From Dillenia suffruticosa (Eukaryota; Streptophyta; Magnoliopsida; Dilleniales; Dilleniaceae): DNA of 64,000 nt. Made by a program: the position numbers and the translations under genes. The notes under the pieces were generated by a model. That model was not told the origin of the DNA. It did not search any database and saw only the letters and a program-made list of their open reading frames with translations. Location of the stretch: positions 29,024,761 through 29,088,760 of the forward strand of contig JAVTVX010000012.1 in the NCBI GenBank assembly GCA_033439265.1. Reading direction: 5' to 3'. This document shows positions 11,711-21,984 of the stretch, piece after piece (within the stretch, counting starts at the first letter, position 1; each line of letters begins with the position of its first letter).

Positions 11711-12527
11711 CTGTAATATTTCCCAAACTTCAGATGTATTAGAAACCACTAAATTTCTACCAGCAAACCATAGAACTTCAATCAATACAGTCGTTACCTG
11801 CAATACAGAAGATGCAGGTGAGCTCTCACAGGGGAAAGCCGGTCGCGGGCTCGCGGGCCGTCACGGGCTCGCGGGCCGGTGGGCTGGCTGCTAGCGGGCT
11901 GGCCCGCTGGTGGCTCACGGGCTCTCAGCCCGGCTTGCTGGCCGCAGCGGGCTTCGCGGGATGCAGTGGGCCGCGGCTGGACTGGGCCTTGGGCCGCTGG
12001 TGGGCTGGCCCGCTCACGGTTAGGGCTCGCTCTAGGTCACGAGCTGGGTCGCGCGCTGGCTCGCGCTGGGTCGCGAGCTGGGTCGCGCGCTGGCTCGCGC
12101 GCTAGCTCGCGCTGGGTCGCGAGCTGGGTCGCGCGCTGGCTCGTGCTGGGACGCGGGCTGGGTCGCGCGCTGGCTCGTGCGCTAGCTCGCGCTAGGTCAC
12201 GAGCTGGGTCGCGCGTTGGCTCGCGATGAGTCGCGAGCTGGGTCGAGCAGGGGTAGCGCGCTGGCTCGCGGGACGCTGGCTCGCGGGAGATCGCGAGCTG
12301 TGGCGCGCTGGCTCGCGCGCTGGCTCGCGGGGGATCGCGAGCTGTGGCGTGCTGGGCTCGCGCGCTAGGAGGCAGCGCTCGCGTGGAGGAAGGAGCTGCT
12401 CGCGGGAGGCGCTGCAGCTGCCGCGATCGCGGGAGGAGGGTGGAGCAGTGGGCGGCGTGCGGTGGCGGGAGAGAGACCACGGCGGAGAAGAGAAAGGGAG
12501 AAAGAGGGAAAGAGGGAGAGAGGGAGA

Positions 12528-12582
<55 letters not shown>

Positions 12583-12590
12583 AAAAAAAG

Positions 12591-12613
12591 AATTAGGGCT
12601 TTAAGCCCTAATT
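12591..12613. promoter_or_regulatory. LTR-terminal palindrome
   Basis: AATTAGGGCTT and AAGCCCTAATT are perfect inverted arms around one base. They lie between the poly-T/A tract and the GA/CT repeat, within about 80 bp of the LTR end. Other gypsy LTRs here have a different palindrome at the equivalent place. Confidence 0.6.
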
Positions 12614-12617
12614 TTGA

Positions 12618-12657
<40 letters not shown>

Positions 12658-12676
12658 TGCAGTGTTACATTTCTAA

Positions 12677-12686
12677 CCCCCTAAAA
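12677..12686 (-). other. Polypurine tract of element C
   Basis: On the minus strand TTTTAGGGGG lies 7 bases before the 3' LTR, the expected position for the plus-strand DNA primer. The same motif recurs in the leader before gag. Confidence 0.75.
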
Positions 12687-12717
12687 TCAAGTTTCGTCCT
12701 CGAAACTAAAAGAGAAT

Positions 12718-14571
12718 TTACACTGTAAATAAATGGGGGTATTGACTCCTCATAGCTTCCTCTTGCTCCCAGGTCTCCTCCTTGACCTGATCACTTCTCC
12801 ACAAAACTTTGACTAATGAAATTTCCTTACTCCGTAGCTTCCTGACTTGTCGATCTAGAATAGCCACGGGCTGAACTGGAAAATGAAGATCCTCTCGCAA
12901 CTCAAGAGGTGGAGGCTCAAGTACATGAGAAGGATCGGTCAAGTATTTCCTGAGTACTGAGACATGGAATACGTCGTGAATGCGGGATAGTTCATTTGGC
13001 AGCTCCAATCTATATGCCACACTCCCGACCCTTTCAAGGATACGGAAGGGCCCAATATATCTAGGGCTCAACTTGCCCCGCTGCCTGAACCGTATAACTC
13101 CCTTCCAGGGAGATATTCTCAAGAAAACCATATCTCCCGTAGCAAACTCAAGAGGTCGCCGCCTACGATCAGTATACGTCTTCTGTCTGTCCTGGGCGGC
13201 TTTCATCCGCTCACGGATAACCTTAACTTTATCCTTTGTTTGTTCAATCAACTCAACGCTGTTGAGACGTCGCTCTCCGACCTCATCCCAGCATATCGGG
13301 GTGCGGCACTTCCTGCCATATAGTGCCTCATACGGGGGCATCCCTATACTGGCTTGATAACTGTTATTATATGCGAACTCGACTAGTGGAAGGTGCCGAT
13401 CCCAACTACCCCGGAAATCCATCACACATGCTCTCAGCATGTCCTCAAGGGTCTGAATGGTCCTCTCAGACTGGCCGTCCGTCTGAGGGTGATATGCCGT
13501 ACTGAAATTCAATCTAGTACCCAATGCCTCCTGCAATTTGGGCCAAAACCTAGATGTGAACCTGGGGTCCCTATCTGAAACAATCGACACAGGTACCCCG
13601 TGAAGTCGAACTATGGTATCAATGTAGAGACGTGCCAACGCCTCTAAAGAATAGTCACTGCGGATAGGGATGAAATGCGCAGATTTGGTGAGTCGATCGA
13701 CAATCACCCAAATCGCATCATGCCGTGTAGAAGTCCGCGGCAATCCCATCACGAAATCCATAGTAATATGCTCCCATTTCCACTCAGGAATAGGAAGAGG
13801 CTGCAGTGTGCCCGCTGGACGCTGATGTTCGGCCTTCACCTGCTGGCACACCAAGCATCGTGCCACAAACTCTGCTATATCCCTCTTCATGCCTGACCAC
13901 CAGTAGCTACCTCTGATGGTCCGATACATCTTCGTACCCCCGGGATGCATAGCATATGCAGAAGAATGTGCTTCCTCAAGGATAGCACGCCGAAGATCAC
14001 TATCGGCCGGAATACACACTCTGTCTCTGAATACCATGAGTCCATCATCACGGACTCTAAAGTCTCCGCCCTCAGCTCTGCGGACTCTATCTGCAATACC
14101 CTGGATCTCCTCATCCGTACTCTGGAGCTCCCTGATACGGTCGAACAAAGTCGGCCTGACCTCAAATCTGGCTAATAAGCCTCCCTGATCATCGTTAGTC
14201 AAACTGACTCCTAAGGCTCGGAGTCCCACTAAACAAGAAAGGTAGGCTTTCTCTGTTGACTGTGAGGATGATGCTGACTTCCGACTCAAGGCATCTGCTA
14301 CAACATTTGCCTTGCCCGGATGATAGTCAATAATGAGATCATAGTCTTTCAATAACTCCAACCATCTCCTCTGTCTCAAATTCAGCTCTTTTTGGGTAAA
14401 CAGATATTTCAAACTCCTGTGGTCGGTAAATACCCTGCAGGTTACCCCATAAAGATAATGCCGCCATATCTTCAACGCGAAGACTATGGCTGCCAACTCT
14501 AAATCATGTGTCGGGTAGTTACCCTCGTGTTTCTTCAGCTGTCGCGAGGCATACGCAATAACCCGACCATC
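12718..14571 (-). CDS. pol: Element C pol, C-terminal part: RNase H, integrase, chromodomain-like tail
   Basis: Continues the pol frame after the TAG at 14572-14574; the first internal Met is at 14496. RNase H residues are visible in the [18 protein letters not shown] and VVADALS segments. Integrase follows with the HHCC zinc-binding region ([11 protein letters not shown], then CLVCQQVK). The DDE core has [22 protein letters not shown] and [16 protein letters not shown]. The C-terminal [10 protein letters not shown] and [15 protein letters not shown] segments are the GPY/F-type module and chromodomain-like tail of Tekay elements. Its role is integration of the DNA copy and removal of template RNA. 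The reading frame is otherwise open to the stop at 12718. Confidence 0.92.
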   Translation of the reverse strand, partial: DGRVIAYASRQLKKHEGNYPTHDLELAAIVFALKIWRHYLYGVTCRVFTDHRSLKYLFTQKELNLRQRRWLELLKDYDLIIDYHPGKANVVADALSRKSASSSQSTEKAYLSCLVGLRALGVSLTNDDQGGLLARFEVRPTLFDRIRELQSTDEEIQGIADRVRRAEGGDFRVRDDGLMVFRDRVCIPADSDLRRAILEEAHSSAYAMHPGGTKMYRTIRGSYWWSGMKRDIAEFVARCLVCQQVKAEHQRPAGTLQPLPIPEWKWEHITMDFVMGLPRTSTRHDAIWVIVDRLTKSAHFIPIRSDYSLEALARLYIDTIVRLHGVPVSIVSDRDPRFTSRFWPKLQEALGTRLNFSTAYHPQTDGQSERTIQTLEDMLRACVMDFRGSWDRHLPLVEFAYNNSYQASIGMPPYEALYGRKCRTPICWDEVGERRLNSVELIEQTKDKVKVIRERMKAAQDRQKTYTDRRRRPLEFATGDMVFLRISPWKGVIRFRQRGKLSPRYIGPFRILERVGSVAYRLELPNELSRIHDVFHVSVLRKYLTDPSHVLEPPPLELREDLHFPVQPVAILDRQVRKLRSKEISLVKVLWRSDQVKEETWEQEEAMRSQYPHLFTV

Positions 14572-16095
14572 CTACATCAGAACACAACCCAATCCCTGTT
14601 GGCTAGCATCACTGTACACTGTATACTCCCGACTACTAGTGGGAAGGGCTAAAATAGGGGCGGATGTTAACCGTTGTTTGAGCTCCTGGAAGCTTGCCTC
14701 ACAACGGTTATCCCAAGCAAACTTGACCCCCTTTTGGGTCAATCTCGACAACGGAGCAGCTATCCGGGAGAATCCCTCTACAAATCTGCGATAATACCCG
14801 GCCAAACCGAGAAAACTACGAATCTCGGTAACTGTTTGTGGCTGCTCCCACTTCACTATAGCCTCAACCTTCCGCGGATCAACATAAATACCTTCCGCGG
14901 AGACAATGTGCCCCAAGAATCCAATTTGTCTTAGCCAAAACTCACATTTTGAGAATTTGGCATATAGCTGCTTCTCACGGAGTATCTGTAATACCACCCG
15001 AAGGTGCTGAACATGATCTTCATCGCTCCGTGAATATATCAAGATGTCATCGATGAATACGATGACGAACCGATCCAAATAGTCGTGAAAAACTCGGTTC
15101 ATCAGATCCATAAAAGCAGCTGGGGCATTAGTCAGCCCAAACGGCATGACTAGAAACTCGTAATGGCCGTATCGGGTGCGAAAAGCTGTCTTGGGCACAT
15201 CTTCGGCCTGAATCCTCAACTGATGATAACCCGAACGGAGATCAATCTTAGAGAAAACCTTAGCTCCCTGCAGCTGATCAAACAAGTCATCGATACGAGG
15301 CAGGGGATATCGGTTCTTGATGGTGGCTTTGTTCAATTGCCTGTAATCCACACAAAGCCGAAATGTACCATCCTTCTTCTTTACAAACAGTACCGGAGCG
15401 CCCCAAGGTGAGGTGCTCGGACGAATAAACCCCTTGTCCAGAAGTTCCTGTAACTGAGTTTTAAGCTCTCTCAGTTCAGCAGGCGCCATTCTGTATGGCG
15501 GAATAGAAATAGGATTGGTCCCCGGTACTAAATCAATCTCGAAATCGAACTCCCGAACTGGTGGTAATCCGGGAAGCTCCTCGGGGAACACATCTAAAAA
15601 TTCCTGCACCACAGGGACGTCTTCAAGCCTCGGTCCCTCAACGGTGGTGTCAACAACATAAGCCAGATAAGCCGCACAACCATGGCGTACCAAACGTCTG
15701 GCCTTCATAACAGAGATAATACTGCGGGGCAACACTCGTCTCTCACCTCGGAATACTAACGGTGGCTGCTCGGACCTCCTAAACTCAACCTCCTTCGTGA
15801 AACAATCCACGGAAGCCCGGTGTAAACTCAGCCAATCCATCCCTAGGATGGCATCGAAATCCGTGATAGGGAGCGGAATCAGATCTGCCTCTAATACTGT
15901 CTCCCCAATTCCGACCTCACAGCCCCTATAGACTGTATCTCGAACAATATGCTTGTCAAGAGGAGTGACTACCAAAATCTCCGCATCAAGTGGCGAGAGA
16001 GGTCTATCAGAATGACAAGCGAACGTATCGCTCACATAAGAAAAATTTGACCCGGTATCTATGAGAATACGGGCATCGATACCGAATATTCGCAT
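14572..16095 (-). CDS. pol: Element C pol, N-terminal part: protease and reverse transcriptase
   Basis: 507 codons starting [16 protein letters not shown], where DTG is the aspartic protease active site. RT follows, with [41 protein letters not shown] and the catalytic FIDDILIYS (the YxDD equivalent). The connection domain and the first RNase H aspartate (YSDASQQG) come next. A TAG stop at 14572-14574 interrupts RNase H where the homologous copy D has CAG, so it is a single nonsense change. Gag and pol are in different frames, separated by 169 bp. The ATG is preceded by TTCTTACTTTTAG plus GTACC, which resembles a splice acceptor. Confidence 0.93.
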   Translation of the reverse strand: MRIFGIDARILIDTGSNFSYVSDTFACHSDRPLSPLDAEILVVTPLDKHIVRDTVYRGCEVGIGETVLEADLIPLPITDFDAILGMDWLSLHRASVDCFTKEVEFRRSEQPPLVFRGERRVLPRSIISVMKARRLVRHGCAAYLAYVVDTTVEGPRLEDVPVVQEFLDVFPEELPGLPPVREFDFEIDLVPGTNPISIPPYRMAPAELRELKTQLQELLDKGFIRPSTSPWGAPVLFVKKKDGTFRLCVDYRQLNKATIKNRYPLPRIDDLFDQLQGAKVFSKIDLRSGYHQLRIQAEDVPKTAFRTRYGHYEFLVMPFGLTNAPAAFMDLMNRVFHDYLDRFVIVFIDDILIYSRSDEDHVQHLRVVLQILREKQLYAKFSKCEFWLRQIGFLGHIVSAEGIYVDPRKVEAIVKWEQPQTVTEIRSFLGLAGYYRRFVEGFSRIAAPLSRLTQKGVKFAWDNRCEASFQELKQRLTSAPILALPTSSREYTVYSDASQQGLGCVLM

Positions 16096-16264
16096 GGTAC
16101 CTAAAAGTAAGAAAGAAGATCAACGGCATTTAAAATGCGAAGAAAAAGTGAACGAATATATATATATATATCAAACTAGTTAAGCTTCTAAAGCTTTAAC
16201 TAGTCAAAACTGTACATCGATATCATGATATACAATAAGCTCATACAGAAAGTACACAAAAGTA
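16096..16264 (-). promoter_or_regulatory. Gag-pol spacer with hairpin and acceptor-like site
   Basis: A 169-bp AT-rich spacer. In element orientation it holds the arms ACTAGTTAAAGCTT and AAGCTTAACTAGT around TAG, then a TA repeat, then a pyrimidine-rich tract ending TTTTAG, 5 nt before the pol ATG. Elements D and A keep the same order. Confidence 0.6.
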
Positions 16265-17707
16265 CTACACTGAGGGGTCTGCGGGAGGATTACCCATAAT
16301 AACATCAGGGTTTGCCTGTGCGTCCTCCTGTGTCATCGCAAACACACGAGCCTGGGCCCTAGGCTGCTGTCGCGACGATCCTGGCACTGTATTACTCCCG
16401 GCTGCAGTCCGGGGAGCGGTAAGAGCTGAGTGCGCAGGTGCCCCCTGCTGGCCGGTGCCAGACGTACCAGTACGACTCTGTAAAGTCAATCCTCCCCGAC
16501 CTAAATCGGGACAGACACTCCTAACGTGCCCTTGCTTCCCACACTGGAAGCAAGTAACTGGTGCTCTACATGCCCCAAAGGCATGGTGACAGTTGCATCT
16601 ACGGCAGAAGGGCGGTCTCTGTGTAGTAGACTGTGTAGAGACACTAGGGGCTGGTGCCCCAAAGCCCTGTGGTCGAGGTCCCTGTCCCGGTGCTGCTGGT
16701 CTGAAGCTAGAAAAACCTCCGGGATATCCAGAACCTCTACCCCTCTTCGAAGACTGTCCACTCTGTGACCCAGTCTTCCTCTTCTGGTGACTCTCCCTCT
16801 GTCTCGCCTCCGCTCGGACGATCTCCTCCGCCCGATACGCTGAATCAATCACCTCCGATAGTGTAAAAGAGGGAGTCACCGTCATATATTTCCTGATGCT
16901 CAATTGGAGGCCATCTTCAAACTTGAACCTCAACTGAACCGGTGTAGCCATATCGGGGACAAAGGCCGCTAGTCGTCTAAGCTCAGCCTCGTACTCTGAA
17001 ACTGACCTCGTCCCCTGACGTAAGTGCAGGAACTCCGTCCTCATCCGGTCCTGCTGGAACGGGGTAAAGTACCTGCGGTCGAACTCTCGTAAAAAGTCCT
17101 CCCACCGCAGGGTCTGTGTGGCACTGTCACGGATAGCCTCCCACCACGAGAGGGCATCTCCGTCGAGGAGTCTCTCAGCAACTCTCAATCTGAGCTCCTC
17201 TGACAACCCCAAATCCGTAAGGATCCTACGAATCCTGTTGATCCAGTGTTTCGCCGCTACTGCATCACTGGATCCCGAAAAATCTGTGCATCCGAGCTGC
17301 CGTGACTCTTTCACTAACTGAGTGAGCTCATGGATGCGCCTCAAAGTAGCCGACGTCTCGTCGGTCGGGGTAGACACGGAAGGGCCGGCCACCGAAGGAA
17401 GAATCGGTGCCGAAGGAGCAGGTACGGCCGCAGGTGCGGTCGCTGGAGTCTGTAGTGAAGGTGGTGGCATCTGCGCCCCATATCTACTGCACCACTCCTG
17501 CCATTGTCTCAAGGCATCAAGTGGTGGTGGAGGAATCTCGGCTGTAGCAGCCGGTGGAGGTGCTGGGGGTGGCGCTGGTGAGCGTGCTCGAGTAGAGGAA
17601 GCAACCTCTGGTACTCGTGGCGCCTCAGGTGCCCTAGGTGTATCCGGCACTGTAAGGCCCTCAAGTGAGGCGAATCTAGCACCTCTCCTACCACGTCTAG
17701 GTGGCAT
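16265..17707 (-). CDS. gag: Element C Gag (capsid and zinc knuckle)
   Basis: An intact 480-residue Gag beginning MPPRRGRRGARFA. The N-terminal third is Pro/Ala-rich. The central Retrotrans_gag capsid region includes AAKHWINRIRRIL, LDGDALSWWEAIRD and LREFDRRYFTPFQQDR. A basic linker follows, then the CCHC knuckle CFQCGKQGHVRSVC for nucleic acid binding. It forms the particle that packages element RNA. The start is chosen because the same MPPRRGR start occurs in element A and because CAG-AATT precedes the ATG, as in C, D and A. A shorter downstream start is possible but not needed. Confidence 0.93.
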   Translation of the reverse strand: MPPRRGRRGARFASLEGLTVPDTPRAPEAPRVPEVASSTRARSPAPPPAPPPAATAEIPPPPLDALRQWQEWCSRYGAQMPPPSLQTPATAPAAVPAPSAPILPSVAGPSVSTPTDETSATLRRIHELTQLVKESRQLGCTDFSGSSDAVAAKHWINRIRRILTDLGLSEELRLRVAERLLDGDALSWWEAIRDSATQTLRWEDFLREFDRRYFTPFQQDRMRTEFLHLRQGTRSVSEYEAELRRLAAFVPDMATPVQLRFKFEDGLQLSIRKYMTVTPSFTLSEVIDSAYRAEEIVRAEARQRESHQKRKTGSQSGQSSKRGRGSGYPGGFSSFRPAAPGQGPRPQGFGAPAPSVSTQSTTQRPPFCRRCNCHHAFGACRAPVTCFQCGKQGHVRSVCPDLGRGGLTLQSRTGTSGTGQQGAPAHSALTAPRTAAGSNTVPGSSRQQPRAQARVFAMTQEDAQANPDVIMGNPPADPSV

Positions 17708-17711
17708 AATT

Positions 17712-17714
17712 CTG
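17712..17714 (-). promoter_or_regulatory. Acceptor-like CAG before gag ATG (element C)
   Basis: Minus strand TTTTTTCGCAG|AATT-ATG. The same pyrimidine-rich CAG plus AATT precedes gag in D (CAG ending 32212) and A (ending 53120). B has TTTATAG six bases before the ATG. Confidence 0.5.
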
Positions 17715-17753
17715 CGAAAAAATACATTGTCAACGGATAGAAATCGAGATTTA

Positions 17754-17785
17754 GGGTTAGTTGCTCCGTAACTAACCCCCTAAAA
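17754..17785 (-). promoter_or_regulatory. Leader PPT-like motif with hairpin (element C)
   Basis: TTTTAGGGGG (minus strand, 17776-17785) repeats the polypurine tract inside the leader. It overlaps a hairpin with arms GGGTTAGTT and AACTAACCC (17754-17778). The same combination occurs in D and twice in A. Confidence 0.5.
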
Positions 17786-17974
17786 TAAATGAACTATAAT
17801 TTAAAACATTCGAATGCAAAGTAATGAGTTAGATGCGTTATGTATCCAACTCCATAAAATAGGCGAACTTATATGCCTATGGCCAAGTACGGGACTTTAA
17901 ATGACTGTATGAAACTCTCTAATGCATTGAGAACTTTGCGTATACTTGGGAAAACTTTGATCTTTTCTCAAACC

Positions 17975-17988
17975 TGGCTCTGATACCA
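17975..17988 (-). other. Primer binding site of element C (tRNA-Met type)
   Basis: Minus strand TGGTATCAGAGCCA lies 7 bases inside the 5' LTR. It is the initiator tRNA-Met complement used by most plant gypsy elements. Confidence 0.9.
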
Positions 17989-17995
17989 ATAGAAC

Positions 17996-20505
17996 TGTCA
18001 CGCCCCAAACCGGGATCGTGAACAGCCGCCCGTTGCCCCTGAATGTCGGCTGTATTTTTTACAGAAAATTGGGCAGAACCTCCCCATAAATCGGAGGTTT
18101 CCCATGTACAATTATACCTGTATAATCCAAATCATCCTGTACAATACACAAATGGCCATCCCGGCCTCTCCAAAATCAACTAACACCACAGCCAACATTC
18201 AGAACAACGCAAGGCTATAAACAAACCTAGCCACAGACCTCTACTGTCATGCCCAACTAGAGCATGAGCAGCCGCTATATCGAGCGGACCTAAGTTTATA
18301 CAATATATATCACATTTCCCAAGTAACGTTCAAGTACGTACAATCGCCTCAATGCAAATGAAATATGAGAGTTAAACTATACAGTCATCCCAAAATAAGT
18401 ACATGGCCAACTACGGACCTCAATGTCAAGACCTCGCAGGGTCGAAACTAAATTAGAAGTAAATCTCACCGTCAGAACAATAAATCCGCACTAGAGCCTG
18501 TAACACCGCTCTATCACAATAAACCTGTCTGAGGAGAGAAAATAGAGGGGTGAGTATCATGGGAAGATACTCAGTGAGTGAGGGGGGTAATATCAAGCAT
18601 AAATAGCATAGGTGAACAATTGGAGTGTCAAATAATATCATTCGAAACAACAATTTACACTTCGCAGCAAAACATGATATATTTATCATTTTGAAATCAT
18701 TTAATCAAACACACGATAGCAAGCATGTATGCATCCATTTAAAATCAAGTAATGTCAGAGCGAGCCAAAAATAGTCCTGGCAAAGGTCAACCGTGACCAA
18801 GGACAGGCGCGTCGGGGGTTTTATTATGCATAGACTTTGAAACGCTCTCTACCCCGACGTTGGCCATGAGCTCGCTGGGGCCAACTCATCAACGTGTATA
18901 GGACCCCGCCCGGTGCTAGACGGTGGCGTCACACACGTCCTCCCCCTACGTGGGTTCAACCGGCCGCGCCTATAGCCTTTAGAATAAATGACGTTTGCGG
19001 ATACCTCCTGCAGAAGCGTATCCGGGCAACCCGTGCCTCTACAAACGCCCTTCGTAGCTACGGAATATCATAATATCACAAGGGCACAACGTCCCATAGT
19101 ATCACAAGGGCACAACGTCCCAGGGCACAACGTCCCACGAGTATCATCACATCATCGCACAACTAGTAGGCATCCAACCCACATAGTTCATCAAAAACAT
19201 TTTTAAATTTTGCGTGCCAATACGTCTCATCAAATTCATTTCAAAACAGCATATCACTACATTGGTATAAAATGAAATTTATACATTTTCAAAAATGGCA
19301 CAACTATTGATTCATCTCAAACCATGGATGCATAGTCATTGCAAATATAATTCAAGACACTCCAAAAATCACAAAACAGATTTCCAAATTTAATATCACA
19401 CGTCAACGAATGCATATCAAAGCATGTTTTATCGAAAATGCGACAGAAAATACGTTTTACTATTTTATGCAAGAGATTAGAGTCCCACTCACTTTATCTA
19501 GGGAGGGTGGTCACTCCCTATTTTTTTTTTTCAACGACTCTCCAAAAGACAAACCTAATCAAATCGTCAAATTTATAACGATTAAAACCCTAATAAGGGA
19601 TTCTATCAATAAAATTTATTCATCTCTCACCTAAGGTTCCTCGGGTTTCAGACCTAGTTGTCGTTCGCCCGTCGGGTTGGTTTAAAACCTGTAATATTTC
19701 CCAAACTTCAGATGTATTAGAAACCACTAAATTTCTACCAGCAAACCATAGAACTTCAATCAATACAGTCGTTACCTGCAATACAGAAGATGCAGGTGAG
19801 CTCTCACAGGGGAAAGCCGGTCGCGGGCTCGCGGGCCGTCACGGGCTCGCGGGCCGGTGGGCTGGCTGCTAGCGGGCTGGCCCGCTGGTGGCTCACGGGC
19901 TCTCAGCCCGGCTTGCTGGCCGCAGCGGGCTTCGCGGGATGCAGTGGGCCGCGGCTGGACTGGGCCTTGGGCCGCTGGTGGGCTGGCCCGCTCACGGTTA
20001 GGGCTCGCTCTAGGTCACGAGCTGGGTCGCGCGCTGGCTCGCGCTGGGTCGCGAGCTGGGTCGCGCGCTGGCTCGCGCGCTAGCTCGCGCTGGGTCGCGA
20101 GCTGGGTCGCGCGCTGGCTCGTGCTGGGACGCGGGCTGGGTCGCGCGCTGGCTCGTGCGCTAGCTCGCGCTAGGTCACGAGCTGGGTCGCGCGTTGGCTC
20201 GCGATGAGTCGCGAGCTGGGTCGAGCAGGGGTAGCGCGCTGGCTCGCGGGACGCTGGCTCGCGGGAGATCGCGAGCTGTGGCGCGCTGGCTCGCGCGCTG
20301 GCTCGCGGGGGATCGCGAGCTGTGGCGTGCTGGGCTCGCGCGCTAGGAGGCAGCGCTCGCGTGGAGGAAGGAGCTGCTCGCGGGAGGCGCTGCAGCTGCC
20401 GCGATCGCGGGAGGAGGGTGGAGCAGTGGGCGGCGTGCGGTGGCGGGAGAGAGACCACGGCGGAGAAGAGAAAGGGAGAAAGAGGGAAAGAGGGAGAGAG
20501 GGAGA

Positions 20506-20560
<55 letters not shown>

Positions 20561-20595
20561 AAAAAAAGAATTAGGGCTTTAAGCCCTAATTTTGA

Positions 20596-20635
<40 letters not shown>

Positions 20636-20647
20636 TGCAGTGTTACA
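17996..20647 (-). repeat. Element C 5' LTR
   Basis: A 2652-bp copy of the 3' LTR at a constant offset of 7978 bp with no net indel. All open frames in the two LTRs translate identically. It carries the putative leader mini-exon at 19631-19688. Promoter elements were not identified with confidence. Confidence 0.93.
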
Positions 20648-21984
20648 ATACATCTATAACATAAGCAGGTGGTATTGTTAAGCAGGCAATTAAAAGGATT
20701 TATATTTAGACTGTTTTTAAATTGTGTCAAAAATATTATTACATTAATTTACCATAATTTTTAACCATCACAATTGAAAAATTGTTTTATAGACGGTTTT
20801 TGTAATTTTACTCACAGTTCGTAAACTTTTCTTGACGCATATTTAAGTCGGTTAGGAAAAATCTATATTTTCTGATGGTTTTCTACTAGGCAGTCTCTAT
20901 AACCTATAAAAACCATCACTAAAAATTATCGATACTAAAAGTTACCGTCAGCACCGTGATTTAATTTTGTAATGAATCCTAATTTAGTCTTAAAATCGAA
21001 AGGCAATGATTCATAAAAATCAAACCTTAATTAAAAAAAATTAAGAAAAATGAAAATAAACCCATTTTGAGAATGCCTAACTTCCTCAAATCTCTTTTCT
21101 CATCTTCAACCTATAAATTTTCAAATGAAAGATAGAGACCGAGATGATAGAGAAAAAAATGAGAAAAGGAAGGCGGAGATGAAGCATAGGATGGAGATAA
21201 AGAGGAGAGAGAGGGGGCCATAACAAAAGTTTGAAAATGGAGAAGAAATACTTTGTATTCGCCTCTTCTAAATGAAATAGGGTTTTGACTTTTATACTTA
21301 GCCATTTCCAATTAAATGAGCCCACTTACCCTCCGTATTTTCTAATTCTCCAAAGTTGAAGAATTTTGAAAAACACAGATTTTATTTATAATAAAAAACA
21401 ATAAAAAACAACAGTAAGCCTAACTTTTACTTCTCTTTATAAATTACAAAATCATGTTTTCTAATTATCATTTTCTAAAAATTGAAAAATAAAGTATTTG
21501 AATGCGGTTTCATTTTCTTAAAAAATGTTTTCTGAAAAACATTTTTGCTTTCCACAACTAAACAGCCCATAACATATTGGAACCGGGAATAGAGATTACA
21601 AATTTTAAAAATAATAATATTTTTTTAAGTTTTTAATATTAAATTTATAAACTTATTATCGAATCAAGATAATTCAAAGTTGAAAATTCTTAAACTAAAA
21701 GAAGATATATCTTTTCTGGTTTAAAAAATCTATAGTAATTATTCTTTTCGATTATAAATGATGGAATCATCCATTTCAATATATAAAATAATAATCAATT
21801 TGATAAGGTTGTAAGAAATAAAATATCACAATATATTTTTTTATGCATGTCAAAGTAATGGAAAATAAAGAATATCTTATCTTTATCATTCATTCAGAAA
21901 AAAAATGATCATTGTTAATCTCAAAAAATCTAATTTTTAATATCGAAATGGATGGAATAACTGACCCTTTACTATCCTTATTAA
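20648..21984. other. AT-rich intergenic region, no gene recognised
   Basis: Sequence next to the element C insertion (20700-20960) has repeated ACGGTTTTT and ACCATCACTAAAAA-like motifs that may be the subterminal part of another DNA transposon. I cannot find its ends. The remainder is AT-rich. The 79-codon minus-strand frame at 21086-21325 is low-complexity and unsupported. Confidence 0.4.

Larger units (their letters stand above)
10018..12669 (-). repeat. Element C 3' LTR
   Basis: A 2652-bp LTR bounded by TGTCACGCCCC on the left and GTGTTACA on the right (plus strand). It contains a GC-rich TCGCGAGCTGGG-type minisatellite (about 12030-12350), a GA repeat (about 12500-12579), a palindrome (12591-12613) and a poly-T run. 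Three copies of GGGCACAACGTCCCA lie at about 11103-11160. Confidence 0.93.
10018..20647 (-). mobile_element. Near-intact Ty3/gypsy Tekay-type chromovirus 'C'
   Basis: A 10,630-bp minus-strand element flanked by ATACA on both sides (10013-10017 and 20648-20652). Both LTRs begin TG and end CA and are 2652 bp. It has a tRNA-Met type primer binding site, gag, pol (protease, RT, RNase H, integrase, C-terminal chromodomain-like tail) and a polypurine tract. The LTRs showed no difference where I compared them, which implies a very recent insertion. The only coding defect I see is one TAG in RNase H. The tail [17 protein letters not shown] followed by RSQYPHLF is typical of Tekay/Del chromoviruses. 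Confidence 0.93.

Noticed and set aside
12226..12684. Open frames with long Arg-Glu runs and poly-Phe
   Set aside because: Translation of GA repeat and poly-T inside an LTR; repeated identically at 20204-20659.
14572..14574. TAG in element C RNase H as programmed readthrough
   Set aside because: It lies within a folded domain rather than at a gag-pol border, and D has CAG there; simple nonsense mutation is likelier.
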